Shown: positions 1 through 8,943, counted from the first letter of the stretch. The stretch is DNA of 59,144 bases from Clostridium sp. CAG:1000 (GCA_000436975.1 HG000334.1:1-59144); one strand, 5' to 3'. Program-made: numbers and translations. Notes: generated by a model not told the origin, from the letters alone.

Positions 1-27
1 ACCATAATTTTGATAAAATTAATAATA

Positions 28-56
28 AAAAATCCCTTAAAATAAGGGATTTTGTT
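28..56 (-). terminator. Intrinsic terminator of tRNA-Gly
   Basis: A 9-bp stem (AATCCCTTA pairing with TAAGGGATT, loop AAA) is followed on the minus strand by a U-rich run. It sits directly after the tRNA 3' end and would also work on the plus strand. Confidence 0.75.
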
Positions 57-64
57 GATTTTAT

Positions 65-138
65 TGGAGCAGGTGATGGGAATCGGACCCACGTTAGCAG
101 CTTGGAAGGCTGAAGTTCTACCATTAAACTACACCTGC
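65..138 (-). tRNA. tRNA-Gly (anticodon UCC)
   Basis: The minus strand gives a complete cloverleaf. The acceptor stem is GCAGGTG/CACCTGC, the anticodon loop CTTCCAA has anticodon TCC, the T arm contains GGTCCGATTCCC, and the 3' TCCA end is encoded. Anticodon UCC reads GGA/GGG glycine codons. The length of 74 with CCA is normal. A terminator hairpin follows directly. Confidence 0.97.
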
Positions 139-203
139 GTCTAATGCACTATTAATTTTACTGTATAAGTGTGTCTTTGTCAATACTTTTTTTAATTTAA
201 ATC

Positions 204-233
204 TAAAAAGAAGATTTCGCATCTTCTTTTTTG
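204..233 (-). terminator. Intrinsic terminator after the 27-residue ORF
   Basis: AGAAGAT and ATCTTCT pair around a 5-nt loop, with T runs on both sides, so it can act in either direction. On the minus strand it lies just after the stop codon of the small acidic ORF. Confidence 0.65.
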
Positions 234-237
234 TTAT

Positions 238-321
238 TTAGTTAAAAATTATTTTTTCATCATCGTCATCATCATTGCTTTTAGCAATTAGATTCTTTAA
301 ATTTAAGTAAAGATTATTCAT
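238..321 (-). CDS. Candidate 27-residue acidic peptide
   Basis: A short open frame starts ATG-AAT-AAT and ends TAA. It encodes 27 residues: a leucine/asparagine-rich N-terminal half (MNNLYLNLKNLIAK), then SNDDDDDEK and a short IIFN tail. GGGAG lies 8 bases before the ATG. A sigma-A type promoter (TTGATT, 16-bp spacer, TATAAT) sits just upstream and a terminator just downstream, so this reads as a free-standing transcription unit. I recognise no family. The leader would be very short. It could instead be a small RNA with an incidental frame. Confidence 0.45.
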   Translation of the reverse strand: MNNLYLNLKNLIAKSNDDDDDEKIIFN

Positions 322-340
322 GTAATCATCTCCCATAAAC

Positions 341-368
341 ATTATAACATAAATACTATTATAATCAA
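341..368 (-). promoter_or_regulatory. Promoter of the 27-residue ORF
   Basis: On the minus strand TTGATT (363-368) and TATAAT (341-346) are separated by 16 bp. The predicted start falls only a few bases before the GGGAG ribosome binding site. Confidence 0.5.
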
Positions 369-380
369 TAGAGAAAATAT

Positions 381-442
381 TATTTTGCTTTTTTTTATTA
401 TTATGCTTTTTTTATTATTTTGCTTTTTTTTTATTATTTTGC
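381..442. repeat. AT-rich tandem repeat overlapping a promoter
   Basis: About three imperfect copies of an 18-20 bp unit (TTATTATTTTGC followed by a T run). The last copy supplies the TTGCTT used as the -35 element of the SDR gene promoter. Confidence 0.6.
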
Positions 443-448
443 TATAAT
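420..448 (+). promoter_or_regulatory. Promoter of the SDR gene
   Basis: TTGCTT (420-425), a 17-bp spacer and TATAAT (443-448), 28 bases before the start codon. Confidence 0.6.
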
Positions 449-475
449 GTAATAGACATTAGAAAGAAGGTTAAT

Positions 476-1252
476 ATGAAAAATATGTTTGATTTTAAAG
501 GAAAATATGCAGTTGTGACTGGCGCAAGTTCTGGTCTTGGAAAAAATGCCGCCATAGCATATGCATCTATGGGTGCAAATGTTGCATTACTTGCAAGAAA
601 CATAGAAAAACTTAAAGATACAGAAAAAGAAGTAAAGAAGTATGATGTTAAAGTGATACTGGTAGAGTGTGATGTTACTAAAGAAGAAAGTGTTAAGAAT
701 GCTGTTGAAACTATTATGAATAATTTTGGAAGAATAGACATCTTATTAAACAACGCAGGAGTTGCAGTTGCAGGTGGGGTAGACTCATTAAGCGAAGAAG
801 ATTGGGATAAATCATTTAACACTAATGTAAAAGGAATGTACTTTATGAGTAAGTATGTAATACCTGTTATGAAAAAACAAAACTATGGGAAAGTAGTTAA
901 TGTGGCCTCTGTTAATGCAATTGTTGGTGATAAGGAAGATATTTTTATTAGGCATTCGTATAATGCATCTAAAGCAGCTGTTCTTGGGCTTACTAAGGGA
1001 ATGGCTTGTAGTTATGCTAAATATAATATTACAGTTAATGCAGTAGGACCTGGGCTTTTTGAAACTGGAATGACTAAAGATACATTGTTTAAATCAGACA
1101 AATTTTTAAGTGCATATAATAAATTAAATCCATCAAGTAGGCCTGGTAGGGAAGGAGAAGTAAGCGGACCAATACTATTCTTATCAAGCGATGCTTCAAG
1201 TTATGTACAAGGTCAATTTATTGTAGTTGATGGTGGAGGTTCATCAGTATAA
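476..1252 (+). CDS. SDR-family NAD(P)-dependent oxidoreductase
   Basis: A 258-residue classical short-chain dehydrogenase/reductase. The Rossmann nucleotide-binding motif TGASSGLG is near residue 15, the structural NNAG motif near 92, and the catalytic YNASK (YxxxK) near 163, followed by the PGLFET segment. The length is normal for the family. The closest relatives by motif are FabG/glucose-dehydrogenase type reductases, but the substrate cannot be read from sequence. GAAGG lies 5 bases before the ATG. The gene has its own promoter and terminator, so it is monocistronic. Its position next to ligA gives no clue to substrate. Confidence 0.93.
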   Translation: MKNMFDFKGKYAVVTGASSGLGKNAAIAYASMGANVALLARNIEKLKDTEKEVKKYDVKVILVECDVTKEESVKNAVETIMNNFGRIDILLNNAGVAVAGGVDSLSEEDWDKSFNTNVKGMYFMSKYVIPVMKKQNYGKVVNVASVNAIVGDKEDIFIRHSYNASKAAVLGLTKGMACSYAKYNITVNAVGPGLFETGMTKDTLFKSDKFLSAYNKLNPSSRPGREGEVSGPILFLSSDASSYVQGQFIVVDGGGSSV

Positions 1253-1254
1253 AT

Positions 1255-1280
1255 CATTACTTATAGTAATGGTTTTTCTT
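1255..1280 (+). terminator. Terminator of the SDR gene
   Basis: CATTACT and AGTAATG pair around a 3-nt loop, followed by GTTTTTC. It lies 2 bases after the stop codon. Confidence 0.75.
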
Positions 1281-1324
1281 TATAAAATAAGCAAAGTGTT
1301 ATATAATATTAATAGGTGATAGAA

Positions 1325-3304
1325 ATGGACAGAATGAATGAAATAGTTGAACTTTTAAATAAATGGTCGTATGAATATTATGTTCTTGATAAACCAACTG
1401 TTGATGATAGTGAATATGATAGACTTATGCAAGAATTAATAAGAATAGAGTCTTCGCATCCTGAATGGATAAGGGATGACTCTCCAACTAGAAAAGTTGG
1501 TGGACAGGCTATAAGTAAATTTAAAAAAGTTACACATAAAGTACCAATGCTAAGTTTAGGAAATGTATTTAATGAAGAAGAAATTAGAGAATTTGATTCA
1601 AGAATAGCTAAAGAATTCAAAGACAGGGAATACGTTTGTGAACTTAAAATAGATGGACTTGCTGTTAGCCTTGAATATGAAAATGGTAAGTTTGTAAGAG
1701 CAGCAACTAGGGGAGATGGAATAGTTGGAGAAGATATAACGAACAATGTAATGACTATAAAAACTATCCCTCATGTACTTCCAGAGCCTATTAGCCTAGA
1801 TATTCGTGGTGAGATATATATGCCTAAAAAAAGCTTTGAAAGACTTAATAAAAAGTTTATTAAAGAAGGATTATCTCCATTTCAAAACCCTAGGAATGCA
1901 GCTGCTGGTTCGATTAGACAACTTGATCCTAAGGTAGCTGCATCAAGAGGGCTTGATTCATTTTTATATCATTATCCATTAACACCATATAAAACTCATT
2001 ATGAAACATTGCAATATATGAAAAGACTTGGCTTTATTGTTAATCCAAATATTAGACTTTGTAAAAACATAGATGAGGTTATTAATTATATTAAAGAGTG
2101 GACTATTAAAAGACCTGAATTGCCTTACGAAATAGACGGCGTTGTTATTAAGGTAAATGATATAAGTGAGCAAAAAGAATTGGGATTTACTGCGAAAGTA
2201 CCTAAATGGGCTACTGCATACAAGTTTCCACCTGAGCATGTTATGACTAGACTTACCGATATTATATTTACAGTAGGAAGAACTGGTCAAATAACTCCTA
2301 ATGCTGTTTTAGAGCCTGTTAGAGTAATGGGAAGTACTATTTCAAGAGCTACCCTTCATAATAAAGATTATTGTATTTCTAAAGATATAAGAAAAGGTGA
2401 TTATGTTTATATATATAAAGCTGGAGATGTAATACCTGCGGTAGATAGAGTTGAATTTTCTAGGAGAAATGGAACTGAGGAAGAATTCAAAATGATTGAT
2501 TATTGTCCTATGTGCGGAAGCAGGCTTATACAAAAAGACGGAATGGTAGACTATTTTTGTGAAAACATTCATTGTCCAGCTAGAAAAATAGAAAGTTTGA
2601 TTCATTTTGTATCAAGAAATGCTATGAATATTGATGGACTAGGGGATAGAATTATTGAAGATTTTTATAATTATGGATACATTAAGAAGTTTAGTGATAT
2701 ATATAAATTAAGTAATAAAAAGGATGAATTAACATTATTAGAAGGTTTTGGTAATAAGAGTATAGAGACTTTATTAAATAATATTGAAGAGTCTAAAAAG
2801 AATTCACTTGACAGATTATTATTTGCTCTTGGTATACCAGGAATAGGAGCTAAGACTGCTAAACTATTGTGTAAATATTATAAAAATATAGATAATTTGA
2901 TTGAATCTAAAGCTGAAGACCTTGCTAAAATTAAAGATATTGGGGAAATATTGTCTGTTAATATTGTAGAATACTTTAAAGATGAGAATAATATTAAAGA
3001 GATAAATGAACTTAAATCACTCGGAGTGAATATGAATTCTAAAGAAGAAGAAATTATTGAAGATGATAACTTTAAAGATAAGAAATTTGTAATAACTGGT
3101 TCATTTGATAATATAACAAGAGAAGAAATTAAAGCTTATATTGAAAAAAGAGGGGGACACACTAGTGATTCAGTTAGTAAAAAGACAACTGCTGTACTAG
3201 TTGGTAAAGACCCAGGGAGCAAAAGAGATAAAGCATTAGAGTTAAATATTCCAATATGGGATCAAGATAAATTATTTAAAATTATGAGAATAGTAGAAAA
3301 ATAG
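1325..3304 (+). CDS. ligA: NAD-dependent DNA ligase LigA
   Basis: Seals nicks in duplex DNA using NAD+. Domains in order are: N-terminal Ia domain, adenylation domain with the nucleophile in KIDG (about residue 107), OB fold, a four-cysteine zinc finger (CPMC then CENIHC), helix-hairpin-helix repeats, and a C-terminal BRCT domain starting at the KKFVITG segment. At 659 residues it is full length. I start at ATG 1325 rather than the in-frame GTG at 1316, because the GTG is part of the AGGTGAT ribosome binding site 6 bases before the ATG. A TATAAT-type -10 lies just upstream. Confidence 0.97.
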   Translation: MDRMNEIVELLNKWSYEYYVLDKPTVDDSEYDRLMQELIRIESSHPEWIRDDSPTRKVGGQAISKFKKVTHKVPMLSLGNVFNEEEIREFDSRIAKEFKDREYVCELKIDGLAVSLEYENGKFVRAATRGDGIVGEDITNNVMTIKTIPHVLPEPISLDIRGEIYMPKKSFERLNKKFIKEGLSPFQNPRNAAAGSIRQLDPKVAASRGLDSFLYHYPLTPYKTHYETLQYMKRLGFIVNPNIRLCKNIDEVINYIKEWTIKRPELPYEIDGVVIKVNDISEQKELGFTAKVPKWATAYKFPPEHVMTRLTDIIFTVGRTGQITPNAVLEPVRVMGSTISRATLHNKDYCISKDIRKGDYVYIYKAGDVIPAVDRVEFSRRNGTEEEFKMIDYCPMCGSRLIQKDGMVDYFCENIHCPARKIESLIHFVSRNAMNIDGLGDRIIEDFYNYGYIKKFSDIYKLSNKKDELTLLEGFGNKSIETLLNNIEESKKNSLDRLLFALGIPGIGAKTAKLLCKYYKNIDNLIESKAEDLAKIKDIGEILSVNIVEYFKDENNIKEINELKSLGVNMNSKEEEIIEDDNFKDKKFVITGSFDNITREEIKAYIEKRGGHTSDSVSKKTTAVLVGKDPGSKRDKALELNIPIWDQDKLFKIMRIVEK

Positions 3305-3352
3305 AATAAAATATAGTATAATTATTAAAGCCAAAGGAAGGTGTTAAATTAA

Positions 3353-3811
3353 ATGAGCAAAAGAAAAAGCTTACAAAATAATAAAGTATTATGGGCGTTA
3401 CTAGGATTATTATTAGTATGTTTCTTAGTATTAGGTTTTGGATTTTATAAATATTTTTATGCAGGTGCAGGTAATAACAAATATGGGGATAGACTAGATG
3501 GTATTGAAAAATATCCTTTATCTAAAACATTAGATTCTGATGTTAAATCTGTATTTAGTGATAATTCTGAGGTTACTAAAACTAAAGTAGATGTTAAAGG
3601 AAAAGTAATATACATTAATATTGATTTTGGTAAATCAATAAAAGTATCAGAAGCTCAAGATATTGCTGTTAAAGCACTAGATAAAATTGGTGAAGAAAAT
3701 TTGAAATATTATGATGTTCAATTTATTCTTACATATTCAGGTACTGATGAAAATAGTAATTTTCCAGTATTTGGTTCTAAGAGTTCAAGTAGTTTAAAAG
3801 TAGTATGGTGA
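3353..3811 (+). CDS. Membrane-anchored extracellular protein of unknown function
   Basis: 152 residues. A short basic N-terminus is followed by one transmembrane helix (about residues 13-32), then a soluble domain with alternating beta/alpha pattern and no motif I recognise. It lies 4 bp upstream of the GGDEF membrane protein, so the two are probably cotranscribed and may work together at the cell surface. AAGGAAGGTG precedes the ATG. It could be a small lipoprotein-like accessory subunit, but no lipobox cysteine is present. Confidence 0.75.
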   Translation: MSKRKSLQNNKVLWALLGLLLVCFLVLGFGFYKYFYAGAGNNKYGDRLDGIEKYPLSKTLDSDVKSVFSDNSEVTKTKVDVKGKVIYINIDFGKSIKVSEAQDIAVKALDKIGEENLKYYDVQFILTYSGTDENSNFPVFGSKSSSSLKVVW

Positions 3812-3815
3812 GTTT

Positions 3816-5858
3816 ATGAAATTAATTAAAAATAATAAAAAGAAAAAGACAACAATAATAGTATTTGCAGTTATTATCTTTATTGTGTTTGCTTTTTTTG
3901 GAACATTGTATTATATAACAAGTACTGTTAATAATTACACATTTGCAGAAAAGAAATGGATAAATGAAAATGTATCTAAGTCTCTTGACGTATATGTTGA
4001 ACCAAACTTACCTATTTTTTCAAGTAATGGTAGTGGGGTATTTAACGATTATATTAAGGCACTTAAAGATGATACTAATCTTACATTAAATATTATTTCA
4101 ACTGAAGCAAATGACACTATTAAATTAAAAAACAAGAATGACATAAGTGATAAAGATGTTGTTATATATAAAGATCACTTTGTTGTAGTTGGTCAAATTG
4201 ATTCAGTAAATAAATTAACTGATTTAAATAATAAAAAAATAGGTGTATTATCATCTGATGCTGAAACTATATCATATTATTTAACTGAATATAAAAGCAT
4301 TTCTTTAACTGAATATGATGATGTTGAGGATTTAATGGCATATTATCAAAATGATGAGATTGATTATATGATAATACCTATGTATAAGTATTTAGATAGA
4401 ATAATAACTAATAAATATGAAATTATTTATCATTTAGATGGATTATATTCTTATTATTGTCTAGAGACTAATGATAAGGATAGTGAACTTAGTAGTGTTG
4501 CATCTAAATTCTATTATAGGTGGGAAGAGACTGCTAAGAGTAAAATAAACGAATATTTCTTAAATTTATATTTTACAGAAAAAAATTATTCTGAGATGGA
4601 CAAAGAGGCTATTACTAATGAAGATTTAATAGTTGGATATATTTCTAATCTTCCATTTGAGGGAATGATTCATAATAAGTTCACAGGTCTTACAGATACA
4701 TACTTATCTAAGTTTGCTGATATGACAGGAGTAACATATAAATATATTGAGTATGATGATACTAAGAAATTAAATTCTGCATTATCATCCTCTAAAGTAG
4801 ATTTAGTATTAAATTATTATTCGCTAAATTCAGACAATTATACAAGTACCAGAACACTTGGTACAACTGAGTATGTAGTACTTGCTCATGTTGATAATAA
4901 TATCGTAGTTAATTCATTATATAGCCTTGTTAATTCTAATGTTAACATGTTATCAACAATGAATCTTAAATATAATATGGCAAGTAAAAATTTATTTGAA
5001 ATAAAGGACTATGCTAATATTAAGACTTTATTAAAAAATGTTGATAAAGACTCAATAATTATTATTGAAAAAGAGGTCTATGATTATTATAAGGATTCTA
5101 AACTTAAAAATTATAGTATTAGATATATAGATACTGTTAGACTTAATAATTCTTTCTTATTAAATAAAAATAATTCTGCATTTAATAGCGTATTTGATTT
5201 TTATTTAAGTACATTGAGTTCAAATGAAATGAAGAATGAAAGTGTAGTTGGAGTTATAACTACTTTGAAAAACAATAGAATAATTGGATTTATTATGTCT
5301 AACTTAATTTACATTATAGTTGCAATAGTGTTACTTTGTTTTATAGCATATGCTTTTTTGAAAAACTCTTTTTATAGAAAAAAAGTTAAAAAAGAAGATA
5401 GACTTTATTATTTAGATGCGATGACTAATTTGAAAAATAGAAATTATTTAAATGATAATATTGAATTTTGGAATTCCAGTAAGATATATCCTCAAGCTAT
5501 AATAATTATAGATATTAACAAATTAAAAACATTAAATGATAAATATGGTCATGAAGCTGGAGATAATCAAATTAGATCAGTTGCTTCTGTTCTTATAAGG
5601 ACTCAAAAAGATAATACAGAGATTTTAAGAACTGATGGTGATGAATTTATGATTTATTTAGTAGGATATGATGAAAAGAAAGTTGGCTCTTATATTCATA
5701 AATTAAATCGTGAGATTCAAAACTCATTATCGAATAGAGATTACGGAGTATCTATTGGATATTCAATGATTAATAATGAGCAGACAACTATAGATGATGC
5801 AATTAATGATTCTCTTATGATGATTAGGAAGTCTAAGGGTGTCAAAAATGAAAAATAA
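3816..5858 (+). CDS. Membrane GGDEF protein with extracellular solute-binding-like sensor
   Basis: 680 residues: an N-terminal transmembrane helix (about 12-34), a roughly 450-residue extracellular region that looks like two SBP-type 3 lobes in tandem (VVVGQIDSVNKL, GVLSSDAETI and later VGYISNLPFEG segments), a second membrane helix (about 490-515) and a cytosolic GGDEF domain. The active-site motif reads DGDEF (about 607-611), with Asp at the first position, which is less usual. The DINKLK substrate segment is intact and no RxxD inhibitory site is visible. Probable role: diguanylate cyclase or degenerate c-di-GMP receptor responding to an external amino acid-like ligand. Followed by an overlapping yihY-type gene. 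Confidence 0.88.
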   Translation: MKLIKNNKKKKTTIIVFAVIIFIVFAFFGTLYYITSTVNNYTFAEKKWINENVSKSLDVYVEPNLPIFSSNGSGVFNDYIKALKDDTNLTLNIISTEANDTIKLKNKNDISDKDVVIYKDHFVVVGQIDSVNKLTDLNNKKIGVLSSDAETISYYLTEYKSISLTEYDDVEDLMAYYQNDEIDYMIIPMYKYLDRIITNKYEIIYHLDGLYSYYCLETNDKDSELSSVASKFYYRWEETAKSKINEYFLNLYFTEKNYSEMDKEAITNEDLIVGYISNLPFEGMIHNKFTGLTDTYLSKFADMTGVTYKYIEYDDTKKLNSALSSSKVDLVLNYYSLNSDNYTSTRTLGTTEYVVLAHVDNNIVVNSLYSLVNSNVNMLSTMNLKYNMASKNLFEIKDYANIKTLLKNVDKDSIIIIEKEVYDYYKDSKLKNYSIRYIDTVRLNNSFLLNKNNSAFNSVFDFYLSTLSSNEMKNESVVGVITTLKNNRIIGFIMSNLIYIIVAIVLLCFIAYAFLKNSFYRKKVKKEDRLYYLDAMTNLKNRNYLNDNIEFWNSSKIYPQAIIIIDINKLKTLNDKYGHEAGDNQIRSVASVLIRTQKDNTEILRTDGDEFMIYLVGYDEKKVGSYIHKLNREIQNSLSNRDYGVSIGYSMINNEQTTIDDAINDSLMMIRKSKGVKNEK

Positions 5859-6708
5859 GATAAAAGAGTTTAAAAAATTAATATTTGCTCGTGAGATGAG
5901 TATATTACCTGGTAATCTTGCATTTTCATTCTTTATGGCAGTTATACCAATGTTGACTTTAATATTTTATTTTTGTACACAGTTTCATCTACCTATGGAT
6001 GTAATCAATAATTTTCTTGCTAAAACATTTCCTAAGGGAGTGGTAGATTTATTACAACCGGTTTTTACTAGTTCAATTTCTATGGATTCAGTTGTTACAT
6101 TGGTTGTTGGCTTTACAGTTGCGGTTAATGGATGCAATGCGATTATAATCGCAAGTAACACTATATATGGTTTTGATAATTCTTCCTTCTTAAGAAGAAT
6201 GATTAAAGCTGTATTTTTAGCAGTATGTGTTGTATTGCTATTTGCATTCATTGTAATTGTACAAGTACTTGGAAATGCTATAATAGCTCTTATTGGTTCA
6301 TTTACATCTATAATAGCGGATAATAAAATAATAGTAGATACTTTATACTTTATATTAAGAGTTCCAGTATCATTGCTTGTTGTGTATTTCTTTATTAAGA
6401 CTGTATATGCAATAGCGCCTGATGAAAAAATACCAAGTAAATATATGACTAGAGGAGCAGTGTTTACTACAATTACATGGCTGTTATTAACATTTTGTTT
6501 CTCATATTATATTAATAATATTGCTAGATATGATTTAGTGTATGGAAACTTAGCAAATATAGTTATGTTACTTTTATGGTTTTATGCTCTTGCTTATATA
6601 TTTGTATTAGGCCTTAGTATAAATAGAATGTCTTATGATGAAGGATTAGAGCAAACTAATACTATTAAATTAGATGAAATAAGAAAAAAAGTAAATAAAA
6701 AGAAATGA
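5848..6708 (+). CDS. YihY/BrkB-family membrane protein
   Basis: 286 residues with about six membrane helices and the family hallmarks: the FSFFMAVIPMLTLIF segment after helix 1, the central VGFTVAVNGCNAII stretch and the C-terminal YGNLANIVMLLLWFY segment. The function of the family is not settled (it was once called ribonuclease BN in error). I start at ATG 5848, 6 bases after AAGGGTG, rather than at the GTG inside that site. It overlaps the GGDEF gene by 11 bp, so the two are translationally coupled. The stop codon lies inside the terminator stem. Confidence 0.88.
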   Translation: MKNKIKEFKKLIFAREMSILPGNLAFSFFMAVIPMLTLIFYFCTQFHLPMDVINNFLAKTFPKGVVDLLQPVFTSSISMDSVVTLVVGFTVAVNGCNAIIIASNTIYGFDNSSFLRRMIKAVFLAVCVVLLFAFIVIVQVLGNAIIALIGSFTSIIADNKIIVDTLYFILRVPVSLLVVYFFIKTVYAIAPDEKIPSKYMTRGAVFTTITWLLLTFCFSYYINNIARYDLVYGNLANIVMLLLWFYALAYIFVLGLSINRMSYDEGLEQTNTIKLDEIRKKVNKKK

Positions 6709-6735
6709 TGTCATTATTCGACATTATTTTTTTTA
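6704..6735 (+). terminator. Terminator overlapping the stop of the YihY gene
   Basis: A 9-bp stem (AATGATGTC with GACATTATT, one G-U pair) followed by eight T residues. The TGA stop at 6706-6708 is part of the 5' stem. Confidence 0.75.
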
Positions 6736-6766
6736 TTTATTTGATAAGATATTTATGGTGAATAAA

Positions 6767-6946
6767 ATGTTAAGAGTTAAGATTATAGATGAAAATCATG
6801 AGAAAGATTTAGAAAATAGTGTGAATAACTTTTTAGAGAGTACTGAGTATGAAATTGTTGATATACAATTTAGAAGTGCTGTTTCAATATTTAGTGAGGA
6901 ACAAATTTATTGTTTTTCTGCTATGATAATATATAAAATAAATTAG
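6767..6946 (+). CDS. Cse60-like sporulation-associated protein
   Basis: 59 residues starting MLRVKIIDENHEKDLE and ending in the QIYCFSAMIIYK segment. This is the pattern I associate with the Cse60 family of Bacillus sporulation proteins, whose molecular role is unknown. I start at ATG 6767, 6 bases after GGTG, rather than at 6755, because family members begin directly at the V-K strand. It stands between two terminators, so it is probably monocistronic. With gerQ below it suggests that the lineage sporulates or recently did. Confidence 0.7.
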   Translation: MLRVKIIDENHEKDLENSVNNFLESTEYEIVDIQFRSAVSIFSEEQIYCFSAMIIYKIN

Positions 6947-6973
6947 AAAATAAAAAGATAACATGAGTTATCT
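6946..6973 (-). terminator. Terminator of the minus-strand 469-residue gene
   Basis: AGATAAC and GTTATCT pair around a 4-nt loop. On the minus strand TTTTTATTTT follows. The gene's TAA stop at 6968-6970 lies in the stem. Confidence 0.75.
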
Positions 6974-8377
6974 AATTATTAATCTAGATATTAATGCTCC
7001 AATACTAAGACCAATAGCACCACTAGCAAGCATTATATACATCATAAGGAACCCTCTTACGAATCCATAATATTTTGGCACAAGTTTTGGGCCTTTTTCA
7101 TATGATTGTAGTTGCTTTAAATTATCTATTTGCATTTGTGCAATTTCATCAGCACTAAGAACGGTTTTTTCACCCATTTCCTGTCTTTTCTTTTCATAAT
7201 TTCTAAGTGCTCTTAATTCAGCAAGGGAAAGCTTTTCATTATTTGCAAATTTCTCATATAGTTTTTTTGCTTCTTCATCGGATATAATTATTTCGTCATT
7301 GTTAGTTACTTCTTGAGCAAATTCGCTACTTCCATTTTCTTTAAGACCTGTTATATCATTTGCAATTATTTTTGATTTTACATCATCCTTAACTTCATTT
7401 TTTTGGGTTGTTACAATTTCATTTGTTGCTTCAATAACATGAATAGTACTATCTTCGGAATGCGTAATTTCTTGATCATTTGCTTTTTCTTGGATTTTTT
7501 TATTTGAATGAACAAAATCAAGCATATCAATCTCTTGACTAGTAGCATTGTCTAAATCTTTTTCTTTTAATGTTTTAAGTTCGATTTCATCATTTATATC
7601 TTTTAAATTTTGAAAGAAATCATCTACATCCAAATTATTTGAAGACACATACGTTTTTAACCCTTCTTTATATGCTTTAGAAATAATTAGAGGATCTTTT
7701 GTTTCAATAAGGTGAACTTTATCACTTTTATCTATGTATTTGATATATTGCTTTCCATTTAGATAACAAATTTGAAGTCTAGATTTATCATTTAATTCTT
7801 TATTTAATGTGTCTAATTGTTTTTGTTCTAATTGACCTTTTGCATTTAAAATATCGTTTTTTTCTTTTATATAATTTTCAATTGCAAGGTTATCATTTTT
7901 TTCAATTAAATCTTTCAATTGAGCTGCATTTAATAATTTAATTGCATCGCTTTCAAATACTAGTGAATCAAGACCTTCATCAAGTTTGTCTTTTAGCTTC
8001 ATAACCATTTCAATATTATCAGATAAACCATCTATTTTATTTATTTCAATGCCATATTCTTGAACTAAAGCATTACTATAATATTCAATTAATTCATTTT
8101 CTAAATTTTGTCCATAATCTATAAGTTCTTTCTTGCCATCAATAGTTAATTCTTTTTTACATTCTATATTTAATATGCCTCTAAATACAGCTCTAACAAT
8201 TACACCTTGAAGTTCTTCTTTCGATGTAACATTATTAAGCATTTCTTCAGTTAAAAAATTAGTTGAGTTTAATAATTCAATTTTATTTTTAGGTAAAATC
8301 TTACCATATTTGTTAATTAAACATTTAACTACTAATGCTTCAAATTGTTTAGCTTTGTCTAATGAAATATTACTCAT
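6968..8377 (-). CDS. Large charged protein with a C-terminal membrane anchor, unknown function
   Basis: 469 residues. The N-terminal 220 residues are helical and Lys/Glu/Leu-rich (coiled-coil-like KGQLEQKQLDTLNKEL). The middle is acidic and probably disordered, with runs such as NDQEITHSEDSTIHV. A single C-terminal transmembrane helix (about 442-464, MMYIMLASGAIGLSIGALI) is followed by SRLIIR, so it looks tail-anchored with most of the protein in the cytosol. The segment SDEEAKKLYEKFANNEKLS before the anchor is a short helical linker. Divergently transcribed from rplI-dnaB. I recognise no family. Confidence 0.75.
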   Translation of the reverse strand: MSNISLDKAKQFEALVVKCLINKYGKILPKNKIELLNSTNFLTEEMLNNVTSKEELQGVIVRAVFRGILNIECKKELTIDGKKELIDYGQNLENELIEYYSNALVQEYGIEINKIDGLSDNIEMVMKLKDKLDEGLDSLVFESDAIKLLNAAQLKDLIEKNDNLAIENYIKEKNDILNAKGQLEQKQLDTLNKELNDKSRLQICYLNGKQYIKYIDKSDKVHLIETKDPLIISKAYKEGLKTYVSSNNLDVDDFFQNLKDINDEIELKTLKEKDLDNATSQEIDMLDFVHSNKKIQEKANDQEITHSEDSTIHVIEATNEIVTTQKNEVKDDVKSKIIANDITGLKENGSSEFAQEVTNNDEIIISDEEAKKLYEKFANNEKLSLAELRALRNYEKKRQEMGEKTVLSADEIAQMQIDNLKQLQSYEKGPKLVPKYYGFVRGFLMMYIMLASGAIGLSIGALISRLIIR

Positions 8378-8451
8378 ATATCCTCCATTATCATTGTAAT
8401 AATTATATAATATTTTAAGTATATTTACAACTTTTTTTTTATTTTTATATA

Positions 8452-8460
8452 TGCTATAAT
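8452..8460 (+). promoter_or_regulatory. Extended -10 promoter of rplI
   Basis: TGCTATAAT is a TGn-extended -10 element with no clear -35, 37 bases before the rplI start. Confidence 0.5.
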
Positions 8461-8496
8461 ATTAATGAATAAATTCATGTGGAGGTGTATAAACAT

Positions 8497-8940
8497 ATGA
8501 AAGTAATATTTATTAAAGATGTAAAAAAACAAGCTCATAAAGATGAGATAAAAGAAGTTAAAGATGGATATGCTAAGTTTTTAATAAGCGAAGGTTTAGC
8601 AGTACCATATACATCTAAGAGTGCAAATGTTCTTGACAATGAAATTAAAGATAGAGAATTAAAAGAACAAGCATTAATTGATGAATGCAATAAATTAAAG
8701 CGTGAACTTCAAAGTAAAAAAATAGTATTTAAAGTTAAAACTGGTGCTCAAGATAGAGTATTTGGCAATATAAGTACTAAACAAATAAGTGAAGAATTTA
8801 GTAAAATGGGATATGACATTGATAAGAAAAAAATTACTATAGATGGAGATATTAATAGTCTTGGTACACATAAGGTATTAATAACTCTACACAAGAAAGT
8901 AAAATTTGAATTTGATATAGTTTTAATTAAACAGGAGTAG
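8497..8940 (+). CDS. rplI: 50S ribosomal protein L9
   Basis: 147 residues with the L9 hallmark N-terminus (MKVIFIKDVKKQAHKDE, then VKDGYAKFLI), a long connecting helix and the C-terminal domain (FGNISTKQI, GTHKVLI). L9 binds 23S rRNA at the L1 stalk base. I start at ATG 8497, 9 bases after GGAGGTG. The upstream in-frame GTG at 8479 precedes the binding site and adds non-family residues. First gene of the rplI-dnaB operon. Confidence 0.97.
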   Translation: MKVIFIKDVKKQAHKDEIKEVKDGYAKFLISEGLAVPYTSKSANVLDNEIKDRELKEQALIDECNKLKRELQSKKIVFKVKTGAQDRVFGNISTKQISEEFSKMGYDIDKKKITIDGDINSLGTHKVLITLHKKVKFEFDIVLIKQE

Positions 8941-8943
8941 ATT

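Noticed and set aside
442..822. Open frames antisense to the SDR gene and similar ones opposite ligA, the sigma genes, nifJ and others
   Set aside because: They lie fully inside well-supported genes on the other strand, lack ribosome binding sites and have no family pattern.
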